Below, one piece after another: positions 17,425 through 26,269 of a DNA stretch of 64,000 nucleotides. The translations under genes and the position numbers were made by a program. The notes under the pieces are model-generated. The model was given only the letters and a program-made list of their open reading frames with translations. It was not told the origin of the DNA and ran no database searches. Where the stretch lies: assembly GCA_963759955.1 (NCBI GenBank), contig CAVXCA010000040.1, positions 62,001 to 126,000 on the forward strand. Direction: 5' to 3'. The stretch comes from Roseiarcus sp963759955 (GTDB taxonomy: Bacteria > Pseudomonadota > Alphaproteobacteria > Rhizobiales > Beijerinckiaceae). The first letter of the stretch is position 1; every line of letters starts with the position of its first letter.

Positions 17425-18318
17425 ATGTCCGCCGCCCCGGCTTCCGTCTCCCGCGCGATGTCGGGCGCCGCGCTCGCGATGGGCGCCTGGGCGCTGTTCA
17501 GCCTGCAGGACGCGATCGTCAAATACCTCGTCGTCGGCCTGCCCGTACCTGAGGTGCTGTTCGCGCGCTCGCTGGTGATCGTCGCCCTCGCGAGCCTGTT
17601 GGCGAGGCGCGCCGATTTCGCCGCGATGGTCCAGCCGCGCCACGGCGCGGCGATCGCGTTGCGTTCTCTGGTGATCTTCATCGCCTGGCTCGCCTATTAC
17701 CGCGCTTCGCGCTCGCTGCAGCTCGCCGAAATGGTCACGTTCTACTTCGCCGCGCCGTTGTTCGTCGTCGCGATGTCGGGGCCGTTGCTGCGCGAGGCCG
17801 TCGGCGCCGGCCGCTGGCTGACGACGATCGTGGGCTTCGGCGGCGTGCTGATCGCCGCCAATCCAACCGGCGTGGCGGACCTCGATCCCGCCCTGCTCGC
17901 GCTTCTGGCGGCGTTGTGCTGGGCGATCACGACGCTGCTCGCGCGCTCCATGACCAAGGGGATCAGCACAGCGACCATGATGGTGGGAAGCAATCTTGCC
18001 TTCGTGGTCGCCTGCGGCGCGCTCGCGCCGGCGCTGTTCGTTTGGCCCGGCGCGCGCGGCTTCGCCCTGATGGCGACCCTCGGCTGCGTCGGCGGTCTCG
18101 GGCAATATCTGTGGTTCGAGGGCGTTCGGCGCGCCCAGGTTTCGCTGTTGGCGCCGCTGGAATACACCATGCTCGCCTACGCGATTTTCTGGGGCTGGCT
18201 GATCTTCGGCGACTTGCCCGGCGGCCGCACCTTGCTCGGCGCGGCGATCATTCTCATCAGCGGACTGTTGACGCTGCTCGTCGAGGCGCGCCGCCATCGC
18301 ATCGCGGCGCGCGGCTGA
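17425..18318 (+). CDS. EamA/DMT family transporter
   Basis: A 297-residue drug/metabolite transporter with about ten membrane helices in two EamA repeats, including WALFSLQDAIVKYLV and LLAPLEYTMLAYAIFWGWLI. The family exports amino acids, nucleobases or other metabolites; the substrate is unknown here. It is followed 65 bases later by nadK and may share a transcript with it. Confidence 0.92.
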   Translation: MSAAPASVSRAMSGAALAMGAWALFSLQDAIVKYLVVGLPVPEVLFARSLVIVALASLLARRADFAAMVQPRHGAAIALRSLVIFIAWLAYYRASRSLQLAEMVTFYFAAPLFVVAMSGPLLREAVGAGRWLTTIVGFGGVLIAANPTGVADLDPALLALLAALCWAITTLLARSMTKGISTATMMVGSNLAFVVACGALAPALFVWPGARGFALMATLGCVGGLGQYLWFEGVRRAQVSLLAPLEYTMLAYAIFWGWLIFGDLPGGRTLLGAAIILISGLLTLLVEARRHRIAARG

Positions 18319-18383
18319 CGCAAGTCGTGTTTACGTGTAGCCCCGCTTCCATTATTGCTCGCGCCGCCCGCAAGGAGACGAGC

Positions 18384-19175
18384 ATGGCCGCGCGCAAGCC
18401 CGCTGAGAAAAACGCCGACGCGATCTGCTTCCTGTCTTCCGGCGCGCCGGAAGCGAACGAGGCGCTGGACAAGCTCGTCGAGCGCTACGGCAACGTTCCG
18501 CCCGAGCAGGCGGACGTCATCGTCGCGCTCGGCGGCGACGGGCTGATGCTCCAGACCCTGCATCGCACCATCAAGGTGCCCAAGCCGATTTACGGCATGA
18601 ATCGCGGCTCGGTCGGTTTTCTCATGAACGAATACCGCGACCGCGGCCTGCGCCGGCGCCTCGCGGCGGCTCGGCCCTCGATCATCCATCCGCTCATCAT
18701 GCGCGCGACCGACGTCAACGGAGCCGAAACGACGGCGCGCGCCATCAACGAAGTCTCGCTGCTGCGCCAGACCTATCAGGCGGCCAAGCTCGTCATCAGC
18801 GTCGACGGCGCCGTGCGGCTCGGCGAACTCATCGCCGACGGCGTGCTGGTGTCGACGCCCGCCGGCTCGACCGCGTATAATCTTTCCGCCAACGGCCCCA
18901 TCCTCCCGCTGGGCGCGCCGCTGATGGCGCTGACGCCGATCTCGGCCTTCCGGCCGCGCCGCTGGCGCGGCGCGCTGTTGCCGGACAGCGCGATTGTGCG
19001 CATCGAGGCGCTGGAGACGAACAAGCGTCCGGTCGCCGCCGCGGCCGACAATGTCGAAATCCGCGACATCGCCCGCGTCGACGTCAAGACCGATCACGCG
19101 ACCTCGCTGGTCCTTCTGCACGACCCCGGCCATTCGCTCGACGAGCGGATCCTTCGCGAGCAATTCGGGTATTAA
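18384..19175 (+). CDS. nadK: NAD kinase
   Basis: Phosphorylates NAD to NADP with ATP or polyphosphate in the cytoplasm. The 263-residue protein has the GGDG motif (VIVALGGDGLMLQTLHR), the conserved GMNRGSVGFLMN, and the glycine-rich STPAGSTAYNLSANGPILP. The ATG at 18384 has an AAGGAGA ribosome-binding site. The length fits the compact alphaproteobacterial form. The Nudix hydrolase gene follows after 77 bases, so both may be expressed together in nucleotide metabolism. Confidence 0.95.
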   Translation: MAARKPAEKNADAICFLSSGAPEANEALDKLVERYGNVPPEQADVIVALGGDGLMLQTLHRTIKVPKPIYGMNRGSVGFLMNEYRDRGLRRRLAAARPSIIHPLIMRATDVNGAETTARAINEVSLLRQTYQAAKLVISVDGAVRLGELIADGVLVSTPAGSTAYNLSANGPILPLGAPLMALTPISAFRPRRWRGALLPDSAIVRIEALETNKRPVAAAADNVEIRDIARVDVKTDHATSLVLLHDPGHSLDERILREQFGY

Positions 19176-19252
19176 AGCCTCGAGAACCCGCGCGCCGCCG
19201 GGAGAGGACGCGAGGCGCCGGCGGCGTTCGACAAGGAAAGGAGCCAGCCGCT

Positions 19253-19846
19253 ATGGCGAAACGGGCAAGAATTCTCGGCGAAGACCTGATCGCCGAAGGG
19301 CGCTTTCGCCTGACGCGGACGCGAGCCGAAATCGAGGAGAGCGACGGCGCGCGGCGCACGGTCGACCACGAAATCTATCACCACAAGGGCGCGGCGGCGG
19401 TGCTGCTCTACGACCCCGCGCGCGGCGTCGCGCTGCTGGTCAAGCAGTTCCGCCTCGGCGCTTACCTCGCCGACGGCGCGCTCGAAACGATCGAGGCCTG
19501 CGCCGGCATGCTCGACGACGACGATCCAGAGACTTGCGCCGCGCGCGAAGTCTGGGAGGAAACGGGCGTGCGCGTCGCCGCCGTGAGCCACGCCTTCGAC
19601 GCCTACATGAGTCCCGGCGGCATGACCGAAAAGATCGCCTGCTTCGTCGCGCCCTACCGCGCGGCGGACCGTCTTGGCTCCGGCGGCGGCGTCGACGCCG
19701 ACGAGGATATCGAAATCGTCGAAATCCCGTTCGACGAGGCCCTGGCGATGATCGAGGCCGGCTCCATCCGCGACGCCAAGACGATCGCGCTGCTCTACTA
19801 CGCCAAGGCCAAGGGTTTGTTCGCCTCGGCGGCCGCCTCCCGCTAA
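19253..19846 (+). CDS. Nudix hydrolase, NudK-like (GDP-sugar pyrophosphatase type)
   Basis: A 197-residue Nudix protein. The Nudix box reads GMLDDDDPETCAAREVWEET, ending GV, with the shortened spacing and the preceding EACA that match NudK (GDP-mannose hydrolase) rather than the classical box; the first glutamate of the box is aspartate here. The following YMSPGGMTEKIACFVAPY is also NudK-like. It probably hydrolyses a nucleoside diphosphate sugar or ADP-ribose. Its stop codon overlaps the stop of the opposite-strand L,D-transpeptidase gene by four bases. Confidence 0.85.
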   Translation: MAKRARILGEDLIAEGRFRLTRTRAEIEESDGARRTVDHEIYHHKGAAAVLLYDPARGVALLVKQFRLGAYLADGALETIEACAGMLDDDDPETCAAREVWEETGVRVAAVSHAFDAYMSPGGMTEKIACFVAPYRAADRLGSGGGVDADEDIEIVEIPFDEALAMIEAGSIRDAKTIALLYYAKAKGLFASAAASR

Positions 19847-21156
19847 TCCTGCGGCATGGCGATCGGCTGGGCAGGGACCTCGGAGGCGAGCGGACCGGGG
19901 CCGGCGCCGTCGCGCTGGTAGACGTCGGGGCGGAACTGGACGATGCCGTCCGGGGTCGCCCAAGCGGTGACATAAACCCAATAGACGTTGACCGGCTTCG
20001 TCAGCTTGACGTCGACGCGCTGGCCAGAGTTGATGACCTGGTCGATCTGGTCGCGCCCCCAGCCGGGATTGTCCTTGAGCAGCCAAGCGACGTAGTCGCG
20101 AACGTCCTGTACGCGCACGCAACCCGACGAGACGAAGCGGAAGTCGTCGCCGAAAATGCCCTTGGAGGGCGTGTCGTGCATGTAGACGCCATAAGGGTTG
20201 GGGATGTTGACGCGCACCGAGCCGAGCGAGTTGATGTCCGCGCCCGTGTCTTGGCGGTAGCGGTAGTTCGTCGCGTCGGTGGTGTTCCAGTTGATCGACG
20301 AGGGCGAGACCTCCTGCCCCTCGTGATTGAAAACGCGGATTTTCTCTTCGGTGAGATAATTCGGATCGGCCTGCATCTTCGGGATCAAGTCTTTCTTGAT
20401 CAACGACGGCGGCACCGTCCAGAACGGGTTGAAATTGATCTCCGTCGCTTTGGTCTGCATGATCGGCGATTGGCGGTCGATCTTGCCGACGCCCGCCACG
20501 TGATGCGAATAGACCACCCCGTTCTCGACCGTTTCGACGTTGGCGGCGGGAATGTTGACCATCACGAACCGTTCACCCAAGTCGCCGGAGAACGCGCGCA
20601 GGCGCACGATATTGGTCTCCAACTGCTGGAGCCGCGCGTCGGCGGTGACGTTCAACTCTCTCAGGGTCTCATCGTTGACGATCCCGCTCGGATTGAGGCC
20701 GTGACGAACCTGGAAGCGCCTGACTGCCGCATCGACGAAGGAGTCGAACGTCGACCCCATCCCGGCCACCGAATCCAGATCGCCCGAACCGATCAGGCGT
20801 TCCCGCAAGGCCTGCACCGCCTTCGACTTGACGCCGATCCTGAGTTCGGCGCCGCCCGGCACCTGGTTCCACCCGCCGCGCGCGACCATGCTCTGATATT
20901 GTTGGATCGCCGCCTCGGTCGCCGCGACCGTGGCGGCCGAAAGCACAGGAGTCGTTTCGCGGCCGACGGAAATCTGTTCGGGCGTTTCGTAGCTCTGGCG
21001 CCATTCGGCCTGGTCGTCCCCCGCCACTTGCTGGGCGAGGGCGCTCCTGTTCGCCAGGCCGGCCCCGATGAGCGCACAAACGGCGGCGCCGGAAAGAAAA
21101 GCGCGTCGATCGACGCGCGGCAAACGAATTCCCGTCATTGAAAGGTCGAGCCCCAT
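19843..21156 (-). CDS. ldtP: L,D-transpeptidase with peptidoglycan-binding domain
   Basis: A 437-residue YcbB-type L,D-transpeptidase that forms 3-3 peptidoglycan cross-links or anchors proteins in the cell wall. The N-terminus carries a twin-arginine-like export signal (VDRRAFLSGAAVCALIGAGL). A peptidoglycan-binding region lies at about residues 100-165. The catalytic YkuD domain has the conserved MHDTPSKGIFGDDFRFVSSG, followed by CVRV with the nucleophilic cysteine. I chose the ATG at 21156 (GGTGG upstream); 21138 is an alternative. The gene lies just downstream of an LdtR-type regulator on the same strand, as in the Liberibacter/rhizobial ldtR-ldtP pair, which is the basis for the symbol. 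Confidence 0.9.
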   Translation of the reverse strand: MGLDLSMTGIRLPRVDRRAFLSGAAVCALIGAGLANRSALAQQVAGDDQAEWRQSYETPEQISVGRETTPVLSAATVAATEAAIQQYQSMVARGGWNQVPGGAELRIGVKSKAVQALRERLIGSGDLDSVAGMGSTFDSFVDAAVRRFQVRHGLNPSGIVNDETLRELNVTADARLQQLETNIVRLRAFSGDLGERFVMVNIPAANVETVENGVVYSHHVAGVGKIDRQSPIMQTKATEINFNPFWTVPPSLIKKDLIPKMQADPNYLTEEKIRVFNHEGQEVSPSSINWNTTDATNYRYRQDTGADINSLGSVRVNIPNPYGVYMHDTPSKGIFGDDFRFVSSGCVRVQDVRDYVAWLLKDNPGWGRDQIDQVINSGQRVDVKLTKPVNVYWVYVTAWATPDGIVQFRPDVYQRDGAGPGPLASEVPAQPIAMPQD

Positions 21157-21358
21157 TCTGTGAAAACCACCAAGATGACGCCCCAGACCGTCGCCGCCCG
21201 CGCCCGCCGCCCCTGGAACCAGCGTCAACGCCCGATTCCATCGCGACTATTCTGTCTTTTTGTTAAGAAAGCTGTTCAGTCGGGCGAATTTAAGGCCGCG
21301 CGCCCGTGCGCGCAAGGACGTGATCGCGCGGATGCGCGAAATCGGCGCGGGAACGCGA

Positions 21359-21384
21359 AAAGGGCGCCCGATCGGGCGCCCTTT
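21359..21384 (-). terminator. Rho-independent terminator of ldtR
   Basis: A perfect 26-base palindrome centred between 21371 and 21372 with the core GGGCGCCCGATCGGGCGCCC. It lies 37 bases after the ldtR stop and, read on the minus strand, ends in a run of four T bases. It separates ldtR from ldtP, which must then have its own promoter in the roughly 200 bases before its start. Confidence 0.8.
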
Positions 21385-21420
21385 GGCCGAGAATGGATCA
21401 CCGGCGAAGTGAAATCCGCG

Positions 21421-21933
21421 TCACAGCCGATACTTGATCTGATCGGTCCAGAAGCGCTCGAGGCGCGCCAGCGATAGGTTCATGCGTGCGAAGTCGTCGA
21501 CCATGACGCCGCCGATCTGCTCGACCGTCATCGCATGCTTTTCGTAAAGGCCGGCGATGATGCGGTGAACCTCTTCGCCCTTTTCCGTCAGACTGATGCG
21601 CACCGAACGACGGTCGATGCGCGAGCGGGCGTGATGGAGATAACCCATCTCGACCAGCTTCTTGACGTTGTAGGAGACGTTCGAGCCGAGATAATAGCCG
21701 CGGGTCCGCAATTCGCCGGCGGTCAATTCCTTGTCGCCGATGTTGAAGAGCAGCAGCGCCTGCACCGCGTTGACGTCGGAGCGCCCTCGGCGGTCGAACT
21801 CGTCTTTGATGACGTCGAGGAGACGGCGATGCAACCGCTCCACCATCGTCAGCGTTTCGAGATACGCTGGACGAACGCCAGCTATTCTCTCTGTTCGGGA
21901 AACATTGTCTTCTGTCTTAGCAAGATTCTTCAT
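21421..21933 (-). CDS. ldtR: MarR family transcriptional regulator LdtR
   Basis: A 170-residue winged-helix regulator of the MarR family. The DNA-binding part spans about residues 55-125 (ALLLFNIGDKELTAGELRTR, NVSYNVKKLVEMGYL, and the wing ARSRIDRRSVRISLTEKG). It closely resembles LdtR, which in Liberibacter and rhizobia controls the neighbouring L,D-transpeptidase gene and stress tolerance. The gene order here (ldtR then ldtP on the same strand) matches that arrangement. Its upstream region holds an AT-rich inverted repeat that could be an autoregulatory site. Confidence 0.9.
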   Translation of the reverse strand: MKNLAKTEDNVSRTERIAGVRPAYLETLTMVERLHRRLLDVIKDEFDRRGRSDVNAVQALLLFNIGDKELTAGELRTRGYYLGSNVSYNVKKLVEMGYLHHARSRIDRRSVRISLTEKGEEVHRIIAGLYEKHAMTVEQIGGVMVDDFARMNLSLARLERFWTDQIKYRL

Positions 21934-22045
21934 GACACACTCGCCTGTTTGCCTGTCCCCGGCCGAGCTTATTATTCGGTCCGCTTATGAGGTGGACTGT
22001 AACCCACGGCTATGAAGACGAGTTTAAGAGTCAAGATGAATCCAG

Positions 22046-22067
22046 AGTTTACTCAAACTGGTAAACT
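22046..22067. repeat. AT-rich inverted repeat upstream of ldtR
   Basis: AGTTTAC (22046-22052) and GTAAACT (22061-22067) form a seven-base-pair inverted repeat with an eight-base centre, about 115 bases upstream of the ldtR start and 63 bases beyond the end of the ribosomal-operon tail gene. It has no T-run, so it is a better candidate for a regulator binding site than for a terminator; which protein binds is unknown. Confidence 0.45.
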
Positions 22068-22129
22068 TGAGCTGAATCAAATCATTTGTTGACCTTGGCG
22101 GAACGTTAACTCTGCGCCCTTGCCCCGGC

Positions 22130-22594
22130 TCAGGTCCGCTCTTGGCCAGCCCGCCAGCTCAACAGAAAATAGAGCGCCACCAGCAGCAGGTTGAGCGCGA
22201 CGCCGAGCGCGCCGGTCACCGCGCCGCGCACGCCGAGCGCCGGAGAGATGGTCTCTATGGACGCGCAAAGCAACCAGAGCACGCCCCCCCAGGGGGCGGC
22301 GAGCCAGAGCCCGACGGCGGCGAGCAGATCGACCGCGGCGAAGAACACGATCGAACCTTGCAAGGGGCGCGGGAACGTCGCGAAATCGCCGTAGCGCGAA
22401 AAAGCGCCGAGCACGAGGCCCCAATTGAAGAGCCCCTTGGCGACCCAGACCCAGGCGAGCGTGCGCATGAACCAGACCAGCCCATCCGTCCAACTCAGCT
22501 GCGCCAGCCGCCGCGGCGCGGCGCGCCCCCCCGTCGCCGCGCGATCGATGATCTGCGTCACGCCGTCGAGGCTCTGGCGCATGATGGTCTTCAT
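22130..22594 (-). CDS. Small membrane protein, DUF6163-like
   Basis: A 154-residue protein with four predicted membrane helices in its last 120 residues, including TLAWVWVAKGLFNWGLVLGA and SIVFFAAVDLLAAVGLWLAA. It resembles the uncharacterised DUF6163 proteins of Rhizobiales; this naming is from memory of the pattern and is not certain. Its ATG overlaps the stop of the upstream CoA-hydrolase gene (ATGA), so it is the last gene of the long ribosomal-protein operon. Function unknown. Confidence 0.75.
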   Translation of the reverse strand: MKTIMRQSLDGVTQIIDRAATGGRAAPRRLAQLSWTDGLVWFMRTLAWVWVAKGLFNWGLVLGAFSRYGDFATFPRPLQGSIVFFAAVDLLAAVGLWLAAPWGGVLWLLCASIETISPALGVRGAVTGALGVALNLLLVALYFLLSWRAGQERT

Positions 22595-23685
22595 CGCGCC
22601 GCCTCCGGGAATGTCAGTTCCTCCGCTCCGAGCGGCGCGAAATACTCCGCGATCGCGCCTTCGTCGAGCGCCTCGCCGGGCCCCGGCCGCCAATGCGGCG
22701 ATTGGTCCTTGTCGATGATCGTCGCGCGCACGCCTTCGTAAAAGTCGTGGCCGCGGCAGACGCGCGACACGATGCGGAACTCCAGGCGCATCGCGTCTTC
22801 GAACGAAAGGCCGGCGCCCAGCGTCATCTGGCGAAGCGCGATCGCCTGGCTGGTCGGCGACTTCTCCCGCATCGCGGCGAGCGCGCCTTGCGCCAACGCC
22901 GAACCCTCGTCGGCCGAAGAGGCGAGCGCTGCGAGGATCGCCTCGCGGTCGAGGCGAGAAAACCAGGATTCGATGCGCGCGGCTTCGGCCATGATCTTCG
23001 ATGGCGGCGGCGGCGCGGCGAAGCGGGCGAGAACCTCGTCCACAGATCCATCCTCTTCCAGAGCCCTCGCGAGAGCCTCGACGGAAGAGCCGGGAACGAA
23101 GCTCTGCGCCAGAGCGAGCGCGACGACATCGCCCGCCTCGGCGCGCAATCCCGTCGCCGCGAGATAGGCGCCGATGCGATGAGGGAGCCGAGGCAGCACG
23201 AAGGTCGCGCCGACGTCGGGGAAGAATCCGATGCCGACCTCCGGCATCGCGAACACGCAACGCTCGCTCGCGACGCGGCGCCGCCCATGAACGCAAAGGC
23301 CGACGCCGCCGCCCATGACGAGACCGTCGATCAATGCAACGTAAGGTTTGGCATAGCGCTTGATGCGTTGGTTCAGTTGGTATTCTTCGCGCCAGAAGGC
23401 GAGTTGAGCGGCGTGGTCGCCTTGCCTGCCCTGCTGGTAGATCAGCCGGATGTCGCCGCCCGCGCAGAAGGCGCGCCCGCCCGCGCTCGCGACGACGACG
23501 CGCGTGACGCGCGCGTCGCGCTCGAACGAATCGAGCGCCGCGGCGATCGCGCGCACCATCGCCAGCGTCAAAGCGTTGAGCGCCTTGGGCCGATCGAGAA
23601 TGATGAAGCCGGCCGCGCCCCGCCGCTCGAAGCGCGCTCCCAGTTCGTCCGGAGCGAGATTCGGCGCGGCGGGCTGCAAGCTCAT
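22591..23685 (-). CDS. Enoyl-CoA hydratase/isomerase family, 3-hydroxyisobutyryl-CoA hydrolase type
   Basis: A 364-residue crotonase-fold enzyme of the HIBCH type, which in valine breakdown hydrolyses 3-hydroxyisobutyryl-CoA. The oxyanion-hole motifs are AFCAGGDIRLIYQQGR and GLVMGGGVGLCVHG; the catalytic region FAMPEVGIGFFPDVGATFVL is characteristic of HIBCH, and the length (360-ish rather than 260) agrees. The start overlaps the adk stop (ATGA), placing this metabolic gene in the ribosomal/secY operon, where rpsM would normally follow adk. It is translationally coupled to adk upstream and to a membrane protein downstream. Confidence 0.9.
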   Translation of the reverse strand: MSLQPAAPNLAPDELGARFERRGAAGFIILDRPKALNALTLAMVRAIAAALDSFERDARVTRVVVASAGGRAFCAGGDIRLIYQQGRQGDHAAQLAFWREEYQLNQRIKRYAKPYVALIDGLVMGGGVGLCVHGRRRVASERCVFAMPEVGIGFFPDVGATFVLPRLPHRIGAYLAATGLRAEAGDVVALALAQSFVPGSSVEALARALEEDGSVDEVLARFAAPPPPSKIMAEAARIESWFSRLDREAILAALASSADEGSALAQGALAAMREKSPTSQAIALRQMTLGAGLSFEDAMRLEFRIVSRVCRGHDFYEGVRATIIDKDQSPHWRPGPGEALDEGAIAEYFAPLGAEELTFPEAAR

Positions 23686-24269
23686 CCCAGCGGCGCGAGG
23701 ATGGCGTCGATGGCGCCGGCGACGGTGGGAATGCTCGCCATGCCGTCGACGTAATGCAGCGTGCTCTTGCCGGCGTAAAAGGGCGTTACCGCCGCCGTGT
23801 CGCGAAAATAGGCGGCCAGGCGCGTCTTGAAGATTTCCGGATCATCGTCTTTGCGCACCGGCTGTCCGGCGGCCTTAGCCTCCGCCGCGCGATTGACGAT
23901 CCGAGAGACGAGCTTCTCGGCGTCGACCTTCAATTCGATCGCCGCGTCGATCTTGAGCCCCTTGCGCGCCAGCATCCTGTCGAGCGCCTCGGCCTGGGCC
24001 AGCGTGCGCGGAAAGCCGTCGAGGATGAAGCCTTTTTTCGCGTCGGGCTGGCCGATGCGATCTTCGATGATGCCCTCGACGATTTCGTCCGAGACCAGCG
24101 CGCCCGACTCCATCACCGCTTTGGCCTTGAGGCCGATCGGCGTGCCCGCGCTGACCGCCGCGCGGAGCATATCGCCTGTCGAAAGTTGCGGAATGCCGTA
24201 CTTTTCCACCAATCGGGCCGCCTGAGTGCCTTTGCCGGCGCCGGGCGGCCCAAGTAGGATCAACCTCAT
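23682..24269 (-). CDS. adk: Adenylate kinase
   Basis: Converts AMP and ATP to two ADP. The 195-residue protein has the P-loop GPPGAGKGTQ (residues 7-16), the AMP-binding STGDMLRAAV and the FILDGFPRTLAQAEAL motif. The LID is the short form without zinc ligands (NRAAEAKAAGQPVRKDDDPE), as usual for the roughly 190-residue alphaproteobacterial enzyme. Its ATG overlaps the secY stop and its stop overlaps the next gene's ATG, so all three are tightly coupled. Confidence 0.97.
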   Translation of the reverse strand: MRLILLGPPGAGKGTQAARLVEKYGIPQLSTGDMLRAAVSAGTPIGLKAKAVMESGALVSDEIVEGIIEDRIGQPDAKKGFILDGFPRTLAQAEALDRMLARKGLKIDAAIELKVDAEKLVSRIVNRAAEAKAAGQPVRKDDDPEIFKTRLAAYFRDTAAVTPFYAGKSTLHYVDGMASIPTVAGAIDAILAPLG

Positions 24270-25600
24270 CTCTTCCTCCCCCTCAATTTGGCCTTTCTGA
24301 TCAGGCCTTCATATTGATGCGCTTGTAAGTGCCCATGGATCTGCGCGACTGTGTCCATCGTGACGTTGACGACGATCAACAGCGACGTGCCGCCGAAATA
24401 AAGCTGGACCGAGGAATACGAAGTCAGCAATTCCGGCAGGATGCAGATCAGCGCGAGATAACCCGCGCCGAGCACGGTGATGCGGGTGAGAATCTGATCG
24501 ATATATTGCGCCGTGCGTTCGCCGGGCCGCACGCCCGGCACGAAGCCGCCGTGCTTCTTGAGGTTGTCGGCGGTGTCGACGGGATTGAACACTGTCGCCG
24601 TATAGAAGAACGCGAAGAACACGATCAGCGCGACGTAGAGAATGATGTAGAGCGGGCCGCCGCGTCCCAGCAGCGTCGTGATGGTCGAGAGGATTCCCGA
24701 GCTTGCCGACCCTTGTGCGAAATTGGCGACCGTGGTCGGCAGCAGCAGCAGCGAAGAGGCGAAGATCGGCGGGATGACGCCCGAGGTGTTGAGTTTGAGC
24801 GGCAGGAACGAACTCTGCCCCTCGTACATCTTGTTGCCGACTTGGCGGCGCGGATAGGTGATGGGAACGCGGCGCTGCGCCCGCTCCATGAACACGATGA
24901 AGGCGACGACGACGAACACCATCACGATGACGGCGAGCACCAGTCCGGTCGAGATCGACCCTTGGCGGCCGAGTTCGAAGAGCTGCACCACCGCGACCGG
25001 CAGGCGCGCGACGATGCCGGCGAAGATGATGAGCGACGAGCCGTTGCCCACGCCGCGCGAAGTGATCTGCTCGCCCAACCACACCAGGAACATCGTGCCG
25101 CCGGTCAAGGTCAGCACGGTCGAGAAGCGGAACAGCAGGCCGGGATCGGCGACGACGCCCGCTCTGCCCTCGAGGCCGATGGAAATGCCGTAGGCCTGGA
25201 ACACCGCGAGCACGACGGTGAGGTAGCGCGTGTATTGATTGAGGATCTTGCGCCCCGCTTCGCCTTCCTTCTTGATCGCCTCCAGCGAGGGCATCACCGA
25301 GCTGAGCAACTGGATGATGATCGAGGCCGAGATGTACGGCATGATGTTGAGCGCGAACACCGCCATGCGCTGAACCGCGCCGCCCGAGAACATGTTGAAC
25401 ATGTCGAGCACGCCCTGGCTATGGCCGGTGAACGACTGCTCGAAGGCGTTCGGGTCGATGCCGGGCAGCGGGATGTAAGTGCCGAGGCGGAAAACGATCA
25501 ACGCGCCGAGCGTAAACCAGATGCGCTTCTTGAGTTCTTCCGCCTTGGTGAACGCGGACCAGTTGATGTTGGCTGCAAGCTGTTCGGCGGCCGATGCCAT
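24266..25600 (-). CDS. secY: Protein translocase subunit SecY
   Basis: The 444-residue channel subunit of the Sec translocon in the inner membrane, with ten membrane helices. Family marks include LGTYIPLPGIDPNAF, the plug region after it, GSSLIIFAGIVARLPVAVVQ, and the cytoplasmic loop RRVPITYPRRQVGNKMYEGQ. It is in its usual place between rplO and adk. The 176-base gap to rplO is the longest inside this operon and contains two inverted repeats. Confidence 0.98.
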   Translation of the reverse strand: MASAAEQLAANINWSAFTKAEELKKRIWFTLGALIVFRLGTYIPLPGIDPNAFEQSFTGHSQGVLDMFNMFSGGAVQRMAVFALNIMPYISASIIIQLLSSVMPSLEAIKKEGEAGRKILNQYTRYLTVVLAVFQAYGISIGLEGRAGVVADPGLLFRFSTVLTLTGGTMFLVWLGEQITSRGVGNGSSLIIFAGIVARLPVAVVQLFELGRQGSISTGLVLAVIVMVFVVVAFIVFMERAQRRVPITYPRRQVGNKMYEGQSSFLPLKLNTSGVIPPIFASSLLLLPTTVANFAQGSASSGILSTITTLLGRGGPLYIILYVALIVFFAFFYTATVFNPVDTADNLKKHGGFVPGVRPGERTAQYIDQILTRITVLGAGYLALICILPELLTSYSSVQLYFGGTSLLIVVNVTMDTVAQIHGHLQAHQYEGLIRKAKLRGRKR

Positions 25601-25692
25601 CTTTTTTGCGCTCCGCTTTATCCCTCGCGCGTGCCCGCGCAGATTCTACGCCCGCCTTGGCGGCCTGGTCGCCGCGCAAGGCTATAGACGCA

Positions 25693-25766
25693 ATTTGAAC
25701 GGCCGCCTATCCGGCGCCGTTCAAATCATATGGCCCGACCGCGGCCAAATGCCACCCCTCGAGGGG
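25693..25766 (-). other. Two hairpins in the rplO-secY gap
   Basis: ATTTGAACGGC (25693-25703) pairs with GCCGTTCAAAT (25716-25726), an 11-base-pair stem with a 12-base loop. A second palindrome, CCCCTCGAGGGG, lies at 25755-25766, ten bases after the rplO stop. Neither ends in a T-run, so partial attenuation or mRNA processing between the ribosomal genes and secY is more likely than full termination. Confidence 0.5.
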
Positions 25767-25776
25767 TCGCTCTCGC

Positions 25777-26259
25777 TCAGCCGGCCGCGGGCGCGGTCTC
25801 GACCTTCAGCGTCTTCACGCTGCCGCCGGCCTTTTCGATCGCCGCGACCGCGCTCTTCGACGCGCCGTAGACCTCGAAAGACGCCTTGGCCTTGATCTCG
25901 CCCTTGCCGAGGATCTTCACGCCGTCGCGCGCGCGCGCCACCACGCCCGCTTCGATCAGCGCGGCGACGGTGATCGGCTTGCCAGCGTCGAGAACGCCGG
26001 CGTCGATCGCGCTCTGGATGCGGCCGAGGTTGACCTCGTTGACGTCGAGCGCCGACGGCGGGGTGAAGCCGCGCTTGGGCAAACGCCGATGAAGCGGCAT
26101 CTGACCGCCTTCGAAGCCTTTGATGCGCACGCCCGAACGCGCGGTCTGGCCCTTGCCGCCGCGGCCCGCCTGCTTGCCTTTGCCCGAGCCGATGCCGCGA
26201 CCGACGCGAATGCGCGCCTTCGAGGACCCCGGGTTATCCTTGATGCCGTTGAGTTTCAT
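25777..26259 (-). CDS. rplO: 50S ribosomal protein L15
   Basis: Large-subunit protein L15, 160 residues, with the conserved N-terminus MKLNGIKDNPGSSKARIRVG and the glycine-rich GSGKGKQAGRGGKGQTARSG that reaches into rRNA. The C-terminal part (KAKASFEVYGASKSAVAAIE) is also conserved. It is in the standard spc position after rpmD with a ten-base gap. Confidence 0.98.
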   Translation of the reverse strand: MKLNGIKDNPGSSKARIRVGRGIGSGKGKQAGRGGKGQTARSGVRIKGFEGGQMPLHRRLPKRGFTPPSALDVNEVNLGRIQSAIDAGVLDAGKPITVAALIEAGVVARARDGVKILGKGEIKAKASFEVYGASKSAVAAIEKAGGSVKTLKVETAPAAG

Positions 26260-26269
26260 GTTCGCGTCC

